A program made the translations under genes and the position numbers. DNA of 13,516 bases from Oscillospiraceae bacterium (lineage in GTDB: Bacteria; Bacillota; Clostridia; Oscillospirales; Oscillospiraceae). The stretch spans positions 1 through 13,516 of the forward strand of contig CACXCV010000130.1 of the NCBI GenBank assembly GCA_902766215.1, in the 5' to 3' direction. Under the pieces are notes generated by a model that worked only from the letters and a program-made list of their open reading frames with translations, was not told the DNA's origin and did not search any database. Shown here piece by piece: positions 1-6,899 of this stretch; the first letter of the stretch is position 1; each line of letters starts with the position of its first letter.

Positions 1-1030
1 CGGCGGCGGGGGTCCCCTCCTCCGGGGAGTAGACGAACACGCCCACCCGCTCCAGCCGGTACTCCCGCAAAAAGTCGCACAGCTCGGCAAATTCCGCCTC
101 GCCCTCGCCGGGCAGGCCGGCGATCAGGCTGGTGCGGATCACCACGCCGGGGATGCGGGCGCGCAGCATGGTGAACAGCTCCTCCAGCCAGGCTTTGTTG
201 CCGCGGCGGTTCATCCGGCGCAGAATGTCGTCGTTGACGTGTTGGATGGGAATGTCGAGGTATTTGACAATCTTGTCCTCGCCCGCAATGACGTCGATCA
301 GCTCGTCGGTAATCTCGTCGGGATAGAGATAGTGGATGCGGATCCAGCGCAGCCCGTCAATCTGACACAGACGGCGCAGCAGCTCGGCCAGCGAGCGCTT
401 GCCGTACAGGTCGATGCCATAGCGCGAGGTGTCCTGGGCGATGACGATCAGCTCTTTCACGCCGTTGTCCGCCAGAGTCTGTGCCTCCTCCAGCAGCTTT
501 TCCATGGGGCGCGAGCGATAATGGCCGCGCAGGGAGGGAATCACGCAATAGGCGCAGTGGTTGTCGCAGCCCTCGGCAATTTTCAGATAGGCATAATAGT
601 CCGGTGTGGTCAGCACGCGGCTGCAATCGGCCTCCGGTGCGTCGATGTCGCCGAAGAAGGCGGGCTTTTCGCCGGCAAAGAGGGCGTCCACCGCCTCGAC
701 CACGTCGCCATAGCTGCCGGTGCCCAGCACGCCGTCCACCTCGGGCAGCTCTTTCAGCAGCTCGGTGCGATAGCGCTCTGGCAGGCAGCCGGTCACGAGA
801 ATTTTGCCGATCTTTCCCTCGGCCTTCAGCGCAGCCAGCTCGAGGATCTGGTTGATGGCCTCGCTCTTGGCGCTTTCGATAAAGCCGCAGGTGTTGACAA
901 TGACCACGTCCACGTCCTCGACCTGGGTGGTGATTTCATAGCCGGCCGCGTCCAGCAGATAGAGCATCTGCTCCGCGTTGACCTGGTTTTTGGCACAGCC
1001 CAGCGAGACAATGCCAATGGTTTTCGCCAT
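1..1030 (-). CDS. rimO: Ribosomal protein S12 methylthiotransferase RimO (3' end outside window)
   Basis: Radical-SAM methylthiotransferase that adds a methylthio group to the conserved aspartate of ribosomal protein S12. I read 343 codons from an ATG at 1030; the frame is open to the window edge, so roughly the last quarter, including the TRAM domain, is missing. The N-terminal UPF0004 domain begins with IGIVSLGCAKNQVNAE and carries cluster cysteines at about C12, C48 and C82. The radical-SAM cluster motif is EGCDNHCAYC (C155, C159, C162), followed by IPSLRGHYRSRP. The SLGCAKNQ start and this post-cluster sequence favour RimO over the tRNA enzyme MiaB. An AGGAGG (reverse complement of 1039-1044) lies 8 bases before the ATG. 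It is the last gene of the minus-strand run, 20 bases after recX. Family identity is confident; enzymatic activity is inferred from the family. Confidence 0.95.
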   Translation of the reverse strand, partial: MAKTIGIVSLGCAKNQVNAEQMLYLLDAAGYEITTQVEDVDVVIVNTCGFIESAKSEAINQILELAALKAEGKIGKILVTGCLPERYRTELLKELPEVDGVLGTGSYGDVVEAVDALFAGEKPAFFGDIDAPEADCSRVLTTPDYYAYLKIAEGCDNHCAYCVIPSLRGHYRSRPMEKLLEEAQTLADNGVKELIVIAQDTSRYGIDLYGKRSLAELLRRLCQIDGLRWIRIHYLYPDEITDELIDVIAGEDKIVKYLDIPIQHVNDDILRRMNRRGNKAWLEELFTMLRARIPGVVIRTSLIAGLPGEGEAEFAELCDFLREYRLERVGVFVYSPEEGTPAA

Positions 1031-1050
1031 AGTTGCTTCCTCCTGTGAAC

Positions 1051-1704
1051 TTACAGTTCTGACTCGTCATCCTCGTTGTTCCAGCCCTCGTCCTCCAGCG
1101 CCAGCTCATAGCGCGTGAGGGCGGCCCGGATGTCGCCCCAGCTGTGGCCGCGGCGGCGCAGGGCGTCGATCAGCTTTTGCTGCTGCGCCTGGTCGGGGCG
1201 GCCGCCCCGGAGCTTTTGCTCGATAAATTGGTCGATGGCGCGGTCCGGCTCCGGCAGGGCGTCCAGCGCCGCGTCCCAGAATTCCTTCGGCACGCCCTTC
1301 TGCGCCAGCTCCTGGCGGATGCGCGCCCTGCCGTAGCCCTTGGCGGCGGCCCGGCGGGCAATGCGCCCTGCCAGCTCGCCGTCGTCCAGCGCGCCGATGT
1401 CCTTCAGCCAGTCGGCGGCCGCGTCGGCGTTCTGCTGGCTTTCGCCCTTGCGCACCAGGCGGCGGCGCAGCTCCTTCTCCGACACGGCGGCGGCGGAGAC
1501 AATCCGCACTGCCCGCAGCCGGGCGCCGGCTGCCTCCACGTCGTCCAGAAACGCCTGCCAGGCTGCGCCCTCCAGCACGATGCCGGGATACAGTCCGTGC
1601 CCGGCGGCAACAGAGGTCAGAGTCTTGATCACCGTGCCGTCGTCAAACACCAGCTTGCAGCGGCTGCTGTCGCCGGCAATCGGCCCCAGGGACTTAAGCT
1701 TCAT
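1051..1704 (-). CDS. recX: Regulatory protein RecX
   Basis: Small helical protein that binds RecA filaments and limits their activity. The 217-residue product begins MKLKSLGPI. A longer in-frame extension to 1794 lies wholly inside recA and encodes an arginine-rich low-complexity stretch, so I reject it. Family-typical features are the SEKELRRRLVRKG segment near residues 75-87 (a first three-helix repeat), YGRARIRQELAQKGV in the middle, and the C-terminal RRGHSWGDIRAAL repeat. The end is acidic (NNEDDESEL). The start codon lies within the last codons of recA (11-base overlap), with a modest GAGGA ribosome binding site inside recA, so translation is probably coupled. The recA-recX order is the classic arrangement and supports the call, since RecX sequences diverge a lot. 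Confidence 0.92.
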   Translation of the reverse strand: MKLKSLGPIAGDSSRCKLVFDDGTVIKTLTSVAAGHGLYPGIVLEGAAWQAFLDDVEAAGARLRAVRIVSAAAVSEKELRRRLVRKGESQQNADAAADWLKDIGALDDGELAGRIARRAAAKGYGRARIRQELAQKGVPKEFWDAALDALPEPDRAIDQFIEQKLRGGRPDQAQQQKLIDALRRRGHSWGDIRAALTRYELALEDEGWNNEDDESEL

Positions 1705-2803
1705 CAAAGTCCTCGGCGCTGACGTCCACGCCCTTGGACGCCGGCTGCGCCGCAGCCGGCGTCTTCTTCTTTGCAATGCCCTGCAGCTTGTCAAAGTTGG
1801 CGCGGATGCCGGCCTCCACCTGGTCGGCCACGTCGGGGTGGTCGATCAGATACTGGCGCGCGTTGTCGCGGCCCTGGCCGATGCGCTCGTCGCCGATGGA
1901 AAACCAGCTGCCGGACTTGCGGATGATGTCCAGCTCGGCGCCCAGGTCCACCAGCTCGCCATAGCGGCTGATGCCCTCGCCGTACATGATGTCGAACACG
2001 GCCTCCTTGAACGGGGGGGCCACCTTGTTCTTCACGATCTTGGCGCGCGTGCGGTTGCCCACAAATTCGGTGCCCACCTTGATGCCCTCAATCCGGCGCA
2101 CGTCGATGCGAACCGAGGCATAAAACTTCAGCGCATTGCCGCCGGTGGTGGTCTCAGGGTTGCCATAGATCACGCCGATCTTGTTGCGGATCTGGTTGAT
2201 GAACACCACCACGCAGTTGGTCTTGGAAATCGAGCCGGCCAGCTTGCGCAGCGCCTGGGACATCAGCCGGGCGTGCAGGCCCATAAAGCTGTCGCCCATG
2301 TCGCCCTCGATCTCAGCCCGGGGCGTCAGCGCGGCAACGGAGTCGACCACGACCACGTCCACTGCGCCCGAGCGCACCAGCGCGTCGGTGATCTCCAGCG
2401 CCTGCTCGCCGGTGTCCGGCTGCGAGACCAGCATGGTGTCGATGTTTACGCCCAGCGCGGCGGCATACTCCGGATCCAGCGCATGCTCGGCGTCGACAAA
2501 GGCGGCCTCGCCGCCCATCTTCTGGGCTGAGGCGACAATGTGCAGCGCCAGCGTGGTTTTGCCGGAGGATTCGGGACCATAAATCTCGATGATGCGGCCG
2601 CGGGGCACGCCGCCGATGCCCAGCGCGGCATCCAGTGCCAGCGAGCCGGTGGGGATGGCGTCGACAATCATCTCGGGCTTGTCACCCAGGCGCATGACGG
2701 CGCCCTTGCCAAAGTTCTTTTCAATCTGTGCCAGTGCGGTTTCCAGCGCCTTGGCGCGGTCGGCCGCAACCGAGGGAGCCTCATAGGGCTTTTTCTTCTC
2801 CAT
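1694..2803 (-). CDS. recA: Recombinase RecA
   Basis: ATP-dependent strand-exchange protein and co-protease for SOS induction; it acts on single-stranded DNA in the cytoplasm. The product is 369 residues, slightly longer than usual because of a short N-terminal extension and an alanine/lysine-rich linker ending in the acidic tail VSAEDFDEA. Walker A is GPESSGKTT (76-84), the catalytic glutamate is in DAEHALDP (E106), Walker B is VVVVDSVAALTP (150-161), and DNA-binding loop L2 lies around INQIRNKIGVIYGNPETTTG (202-221). I chose the ATG at 2803 (MEKKKPYEAP). It has a GAAGAGG site just upstream, and the in-frame extension to 2938 would run back over the end of prmC with non-RecA sequence. It follows prmC by 70 bases and overlaps recX by 11. 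I see no LexA box upstream. Confidence 0.99.
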   Translation of the reverse strand: MEKKKPYEAPSVAADRAKALETALAQIEKNFGKGAVMRLGDKPEMIVDAIPTGSLALDAALGIGGVPRGRIIEIYGPESSGKTTLALHIVASAQKMGGEAAFVDAEHALDPEYAAALGVNIDTMLVSQPDTGEQALEITDALVRSGAVDVVVVDSVAALTPRAEIEGDMGDSFMGLHARLMSQALRKLAGSISKTNCVVVFINQIRNKIGVIYGNPETTTGGNALKFYASVRIDVRRIEGIKVGTEFVGNRTRAKIVKNKVAPPFKEAVFDIMYGEGISRYGELVDLGAELDIIRKSGSWFSIGDERIGQGRDNARQYLIDHPDVADQVEAGIRANFDKLQGIAKKKTPAAAQPASKGVDVSAEDFDEA

Positions 2804-2818
2804 ATGTACACCTCTTCT

Positions 2819-2832
2819 CCCGCCGCGGCGGG
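2819..2832. repeat. Perfect 14-base GC palindrome in recA leader
   Basis: CCCGCCGCGGCGGG reads the same on both strands and lies just before the recA ribosome binding site, 15 bases from the ATG. In RNA it could form only a short stem (five pairs, four-base loop), so it could be a protein-binding site, a leader structure or chance in GC-rich DNA. It is the only obvious symmetric element between prmC and recA. Confidence 0.4.
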
Positions 2833-2847
2833 ATGTTATTAACCAGT

Positions 2848-2876
2848 ATTGTACATTCCTTCGTGTCCGATATTCA
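2848..2876 (-). promoter_or_regulatory. Candidate recA promoter
   Basis: On the minus strand TACAAT (2853-2848) is a good -10 element. A poor -35, TGAATA (2876-2871), lies 17 bases upstream and overlaps the prmC stop codon. This would give recA a promoter independent of the long upstream run. The weak -35 keeps confidence low. Confidence 0.35.
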
Positions 2877-3794
2877 GGACTGGCTGTGGGGGACGATCCG
2901 CCCGGCCTCGTCGCGCTCCGGCTCGCCGTGGCGGGCAATCACCGCGCGTTGGATGCCGCCGCTGTCATCGGCCCACTGCTCGATCGTATAGCCGGCGTCC
3001 AGCAGTAGCTTTTCCACGGCGGGCCCCTGTCCCATGCCGAATTCAAAGGCGAGATAGCCGCCGGGGTGGATGCGGTCGGTAAAGTTTCGAATGATCTCCC
3101 GGTAGAAGTCCAGCCCGTCGGCGCCGCCCTCCAGGGCAAGATGCGGCTCCCAGTTGCGCACCGAGGCGTCCAGCTGGGTCATTTCCTGGTCGGTGACATA
3201 GGGCGGGTTGCTGATCACCAGGTCATACAGGCCGAAAAAGCTGTCGGGCGGCTTTTTCGCGTCCATCTGCAGGGCATTGACCCGCCCGGCATAGCCCAGA
3301 CGCTGGATATTGCGCTTGCACACGGCCAGCGCATCCATGGAGATGTCGCCGCAGGTCACGCGGGCGTCGGGCACCTGCGAGGCCAGGGCAATGCCGATGC
3401 AGCCGGTGCCGCAGCAGAGATCCAGCACCCTTGGCCGGTGCTGGGGATAGAGCTTCAGCCGCTTCACGGCCAGATCGACCACGGCTGTAGTGTCGTCGCG
3501 GGGGATGAGCGTGTCGGGCGTGACCAGAAAGGTCATGCCGTAAAAATCCCACTGGCCCAGCACATAGGCCAGCGGTTCGCCCTGCATGATGCGGTAAACC
3601 ATCCCGGCCAGCTTTTTATCCAGGTGCTCCGGCAGCGGCTGGCGCATGTCGCGCAGCAGCGAAGTGGCCGACTTGCCGCTGGCACGCATCAGCAGCTGCC
3701 GCGAGACAAACACGGCCTGGTCGCCCTCCTGCGGCTCTAGCACGCGGCACATCTCCCGGAACACCTGCTGAAAGGTTTCGGGGGCCGTTACCAC
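2874..3794 (-). CDS. prmC: Peptide chain release factor N5-glutamine methyltransferase PrmC
   Basis: SAM-dependent methyltransferase that methylates the glutamine of the GGQ motif in release factors RF1 and RF2. The product has 306 residues. The N-terminal helical domain includes the family-typical GEPLAYVLGQWDFYG (72-86), leading into LIPRDDT, where most homologues have LIPRPET. SAM motif I is DLCCGTGCIGIAL (125-137), with cysteines replacing the usual glycine/serine residues. The catalytic motif NPPYV is at 196-200. The start is a GTG that overlaps the end of the DUF1385 gene by 7 bases; a GGAGG lies 10 bases upstream, so coupled translation is likely. In many Firmicutes prmC sits next to prfA and a DUF1385 gene; here only the DUF1385 partner is adjacent. 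The call is firm from NPPY plus the N-terminal domain. Confidence 0.95.
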   Translation of the reverse strand: MVTAPETFQQVFREMCRVLEPQEGDQAVFVSRQLLMRASGKSATSLLRDMRQPLPEHLDKKLAGMVYRIMQGEPLAYVLGQWDFYGMTFLVTPDTLIPRDDTTAVVDLAVKRLKLYPQHRPRVLDLCCGTGCIGIALASQVPDARVTCGDISMDALAVCKRNIQRLGYAGRVNALQMDAKKPPDSFFGLYDLVISNPPYVTDQEMTQLDASVRNWEPHLALEGGADGLDFYREIIRNFTDRIHPGGYLAFEFGMGQGPAVEKLLLDAGYTIEQWADDSGGIQRAVIARHGEPERDEAGRIVPHSQS

Positions 3795-4729
3795 CGGTCA
3801 TCGCCCTCCTTTTCCGGCAGGACCAGCTTGACGGCGGCAATGCCGACCTCGATCATGGAGTCGTCCGGCTCGCGGGTGGTAAAGCTCTGCAGCGCCATGC
3901 CAGGCGCGGTGAGCACACGGGTGAGCGCGTTGTCATAGCGGCCCACCAGGCGGTTGAACTCATAACTGATGGCCACCACCACCGGCAGCAGCGCCAGGTG
4001 CAGCAGCATGCGGATGAGCGTATTGGAGGACTGGATCACGGAGCCGACCAGAATACTGATGAACAGCACCACAAAGAGAAAGCTGGTGCCGCAGCGGGGG
4101 TGCTTGCGCGTCTGGGTGCGGACGTTGTCCACGGTCAGCGGCAGACCCATCTCATAGCAGCGGATGGTCTTGTGCTCGGCGCCGTGATATGCAAACACGC
4201 GCTTCATGTCGTTCATGCGGCTGATCAGGGCCATATAGCCCACCAGCAGCGCAATCTTCACGCAGCCCTCCAGCAGGTTGCGCAGCACGTGGTTGTCGTG
4301 GATGGGTCCGATCAGCCCCACCAGAAAGGTGGGCAGCAGCATAAACAGTGCAATGGAGAAGCAGACGCCCACCACGGCCGCAAAATAGATCATGATTTTC
4401 TCCAGCACCTCGGACGAGACGCGGCGCGAGAGCCACTGCTCAAACTTGCCGGGCTGCTCCTGCTGATCCTCCGGGACGAACGAAGCCGAATACATCAGCG
4501 CCTTCACGCCGCAGACCATCGACGAGCCGAAATTGACCACGCCGCGAATCAGCGGCCAGCCCAGAATGGGATGCCGGTCCTTGATCAGCTTCAGCGCCTC
4601 GACCTTTTCCGTCAGGCCGTCGGCCGTGCGCACGACAACCGCCTGCTTCTGCGGCCCGCGCATATAAATCCCCTCGATCAGCGCCTGACCGCCGATGGTG
4701 GTGCGAATTTTTTCTGATTGATTGCTCAT
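3788..4729 (-). CDS. DUF1385 membrane protein (YqhQ-like)
   Basis: Conserved integral membrane protein of unknown biochemical role, 313 residues, resembling Bacillus subtilis YqhQ. The N-terminal signature IGGQALIEGIYMRGP (12-26) precedes a soluble part. Hydrophobic segments lie at about 112-135, 155-170, 215-233 and 240-256. The central motif YHGAEHKTIRCYE (181-193) is rich in possible metal ligands (H182, E185, H186), followed by KHPRCGTSFLF (209-219). The C-terminal segment ALQSFTTREPDD is also family-typical. The family is sometimes described as metal-dependent, but no reaction is established. The ATG at 4729 has AAGGAG seven bases upstream. It lies 20 bases after the histidine kinase gene and overlaps prmC, a neighbour it often has in Firmicutes. 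Confidence 0.92.
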   Translation of the reverse strand: MSNQSEKIRTTIGGQALIEGIYMRGPQKQAVVVRTADGLTEKVEALKLIKDRHPILGWPLIRGVVNFGSSMVCGVKALMYSASFVPEDQQEQPGKFEQWLSRRVSSEVLEKIMIYFAAVVGVCFSIALFMLLPTFLVGLIGPIHDNHVLRNLLEGCVKIALLVGYMALISRMNDMKRVFAYHGAEHKTIRCYEMGLPLTVDNVRTQTRKHPRCGTSFLFVVLFISILVGSVIQSSNTLIRMLLHLALLPVVVAISYEFNRLVGRYDNALTRVLTAPGMALQSFTTREPDDSMIEVGIAAVKLVLPEKEGDDRW

Positions 4730-4749
4730 GCAGGGTCTCCTTTTTTCTG

Positions 4750-6195
4750 TTACAGCGGCAGGCGGATGGTTGCCTCGCAGCCGCCGGTGGGCGCGTTGGC
4801 AATGGTCAGCGTGCCGGCATGCAGGGAAACAATCTCGTCGCAGACGGCCAGGCCGATGCCGGAGCCGCGGGACTTGCTGTTCCCTTTGTAGAATTTCTTT
4901 TTGATCAGCGGCAGCTCGTCCTCGGGCACGCCGGGGCCATAGTCGCGGATGCGGATCACCACAAAGCCCGGCTCCAACCCGGTGGAGGCGTCGATGCGGC
5001 CGCCGTCGCCGCCGTGCTTGACGGCGTTGTCCAGCAGGTTCAGAAACACCTGCTTCATCCGCGCCCCGTCGCAGGGCAGCTCGGGGATGTCGGCCTCGCT
5101 GTCCTCATATTCCAGCTGGATGCCCTCCTGGCGCAGGCGGCTGCCGTACATGAACACCGTGTCCTCAAACACGGCGCGGATGTCGGTCTGCTCGACTGAG
5201 AGCGTCATGCGCCCGTCCTGCAGGCGGGTAAATTCCAGCAGCTCCTCCACCAGGGTGGTCAGGCGCCGCGCCTCGCTGAGGATGGTGCGGATGCCGCGGG
5301 CCGTCTGCTCGTCCAGCTGCTCGCCGGCCAGCAGCGTCTCGCTCCAGCCGGCAATGGCCGTCAGCGGCGTGCGCAGCTCGTGGGAAACCGAGCTGACAAA
5401 TTCGGATTGCATCTTTTCAGACTGGGCGATCTTGATCGACATGTCGTTGATGGTGTCGGCCAGCTCGCCGATTTCGTCGTCGAAGGACTTTTGAATCTGC
5501 ACGCCATAGCTGCCGGCGGCAATCCGCTTGGCAGTGGCGCTGATTTCGGCCACCGGATCGACGATGGTGTGGATGAAATACCGGCTGGAGAACACCACCA
5601 GCATCAGCACCACAAAGGCCAGCGCCAACGCGGCCAGCACGGCGTTGAGAATCTGCCGGTCGACAATCTTCAGGCTGGTGACAAAGCGCAGGACGCCCAC
5701 CAGCTCACCGTTGGAATAGACCATCGGGCTGGACACGGCCATGATGCGCTCGTTGGTGCTGGGGTCGCGGCCGGAGAACACGCGGATCTGCCGGCTGTCC
5801 ATGGCCTCGCGTATGTCGCTGGTGCCGGGGCTCATGCCGGCTGTCAGGCCGAAGGACGAGGAGACGATGGACCCGCCCGTGTTGATGAATTGCAGCTCCA
5901 GCGTGTCCTTTTCCTCAAACTTCTGCGCGTATTGATACACGCTGAGATAGTATTCGGTGTAGCTCTGGGACACATAGCTGCCGAAAAAGTCGGTGGCGGT
6001 GCGGGCCTTGGCCTCCAGGCTGGACTGCAGGTTGGAGTAGTAATAGCCGATCATGCCCACGGTAAAGGCGGAAAAGCACACCAGAATGACCACCATCACC
6101 ACGCTGAGCGCGTTTACGGCCCAGCGCTGGCGGATGCCGGTCAGCGCGCCGTGCCGCTTTGCGGGCCGGTCCCGCCGGACCCTCAGGCGCCCCAT
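4750..6195 (-). CDS. HAMP-domain sensor histidine kinase
   Basis: Membrane sensor kinase of 481 residues that autophosphorylates on histidine and passes the phosphate to the regulator encoded just upstream. A very basic cytoplasmic N-terminus (residues 1-24) precedes TM1 (about 27-51). An extracellular domain of about 130 residues follows; its end (SNGELVGVLRFVTSL) resembles a Cache/PDC fold. TM2 is about 183-204 and the HAMP linker about 205-257. The HisKA motif SSVSHELRTPLTA has phosphoacceptor H272. The ATPase domain shows the N box NLLDNAVKH (386-394), G1 DYGPGVP (419-424 region) and G2 GSGIGLAV (444-451). All catalytic motifs look intact. The ATG overlaps the regulator's end by 13 bases, as is typical for a cognate pair. 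The ligand is unknown; the adjacent lipoprotein is one possible partner (inference). Confidence 0.94.
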   Translation of the reverse strand: MGRLRVRRDRPAKRHGALTGIRQRWAVNALSVVMVVILVCFSAFTVGMIGYYYSNLQSSLEAKARTATDFFGSYVSQSYTEYYLSVYQYAQKFEEKDTLELQFINTGGSIVSSSFGLTAGMSPGTSDIREAMDSRQIRVFSGRDPSTNERIMAVSSPMVYSNGELVGVLRFVTSLKIVDRQILNAVLAALALAFVVLMLVVFSSRYFIHTIVDPVAEISATAKRIAAGSYGVQIQKSFDDEIGELADTINDMSIKIAQSEKMQSEFVSSVSHELRTPLTAIAGWSETLLAGEQLDEQTARGIRTILSEARRLTTLVEELLEFTRLQDGRMTLSVEQTDIRAVFEDTVFMYGSRLRQEGIQLEYEDSEADIPELPCDGARMKQVFLNLLDNAVKHGGDGGRIDASTGLEPGFVVIRIRDYGPGVPEDELPLIKKKFYKGNSKSRGSGIGLAVCDEIVSLHAGTLTIANAPTGGCEATIRLPL

Positions 6196-6869
6196 TTATA
6201 GCCAAAGCCCCAGACTGTGGTCAGATAGGTGGGATTGGCGGTGTCGTCCTCGATTTTGATCCGCAGGCGGCGGATGTTCACATCGACGATCTTCAGCTCA
6301 CCGTCATAGTTGCGCCCCCAAATGGTGGAGAGAATCTCCTCGCGGGAGAGGGCGCGCCCCGGGTTGGACATAAACAGCTTCATGATGGAATACTCCACCT
6401 GGGTCAGCTTGATCCGCTGGCCGTTCTTCTCCAGGGTGCGGTTGCGGGTGTTGAGCAGAAACGGCCCCTGGGCAATCTGCGTCTGCTCGGTGGCCGTTTC
6501 GCCGCCCAGGCGGCGGTAGAGCGCGTCGATGCGGGCGGTCAGCTCGGCAGGGGAGAAAGGCTTGGTCACATAGTCATCCGCGCCGGTCATCAGGCCGGTC
6601 ACCTTGTCCATCTCCTGGGTGCGGGCGGTGAGCATGATGATGCCGATCTGCTTGTTGGTGGCGCGGATGGTGCGGCAGACCTCAAACCCGTCGGTGTCGG
6701 GCAGCATAATGTCCAGGATGGCCACGCCGATGTCCGGATGCTGCTGCAGCTGCGCCAGCGCCTCGGCGCCGGTGCCGGCCTCGATGGCCTCGTATCCGGC
6801 GCGCTGCAGGTTGATGACCACAAAGCTGCGGATGGACACCTCATCCTCCAGGATCAATACCTTCTTCAA
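6183..6869 (-). CDS. OmpR/PhoB-family response regulator
   Basis: DNA-binding response regulator, 228 residues. The receiver domain (1-120) has the acidic pocket LEDE (7-10), phosphoacceptor D53 in VAILDIMLPD, T81 in MLTAR and K103 in VTKPFSP. The C-terminal winged helix (about 130-228) carries the OmpR-type LTQVEYSIMKLFMSNPGRAL and ends VWGFGYKWGA. The start is a TTG: ATG is absent at the position where the conserved KKVLILEDE begins, and AAGGAGG lies seven bases upstream, which supports TTG. The gene starts 30 bases after the lipoprotein stop and overlaps the kinase gene by 13 bases. Its targets are not known; autoregulation of the promoter before the lipoprotein gene is plausible but unproven. 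Confidence 0.95.
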   Translation of the reverse strand: MKKVLILEDEVSIRSFVVINLQRAGYEAIEAGTGAEALAQLQQHPDIGVAILDIMLPDTDGFEVCRTIRATNKQIGIIMLTARTQEMDKVTGLMTGADDYVTKPFSPAELTARIDALYRRLGGETATEQTQIAQGPFLLNTRNRTLEKNGQRIKLTQVEYSIMKLFMSNPGRALSREEILSTIWGRNYDGELKIVDVNIRRLRIKIEDDTANPTYLTTVWGFGYKWGA

Positions 6870-6899
6870 GAAAAGACCTCCTTGTCGTCAGGAAAGGGC

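Noticed and set aside
239..1048. Open frame of 269 codons on the plus strand
   Set aside because: It is the antisense shadow of rimO, which has all radical-SAM motifs on the other strand.
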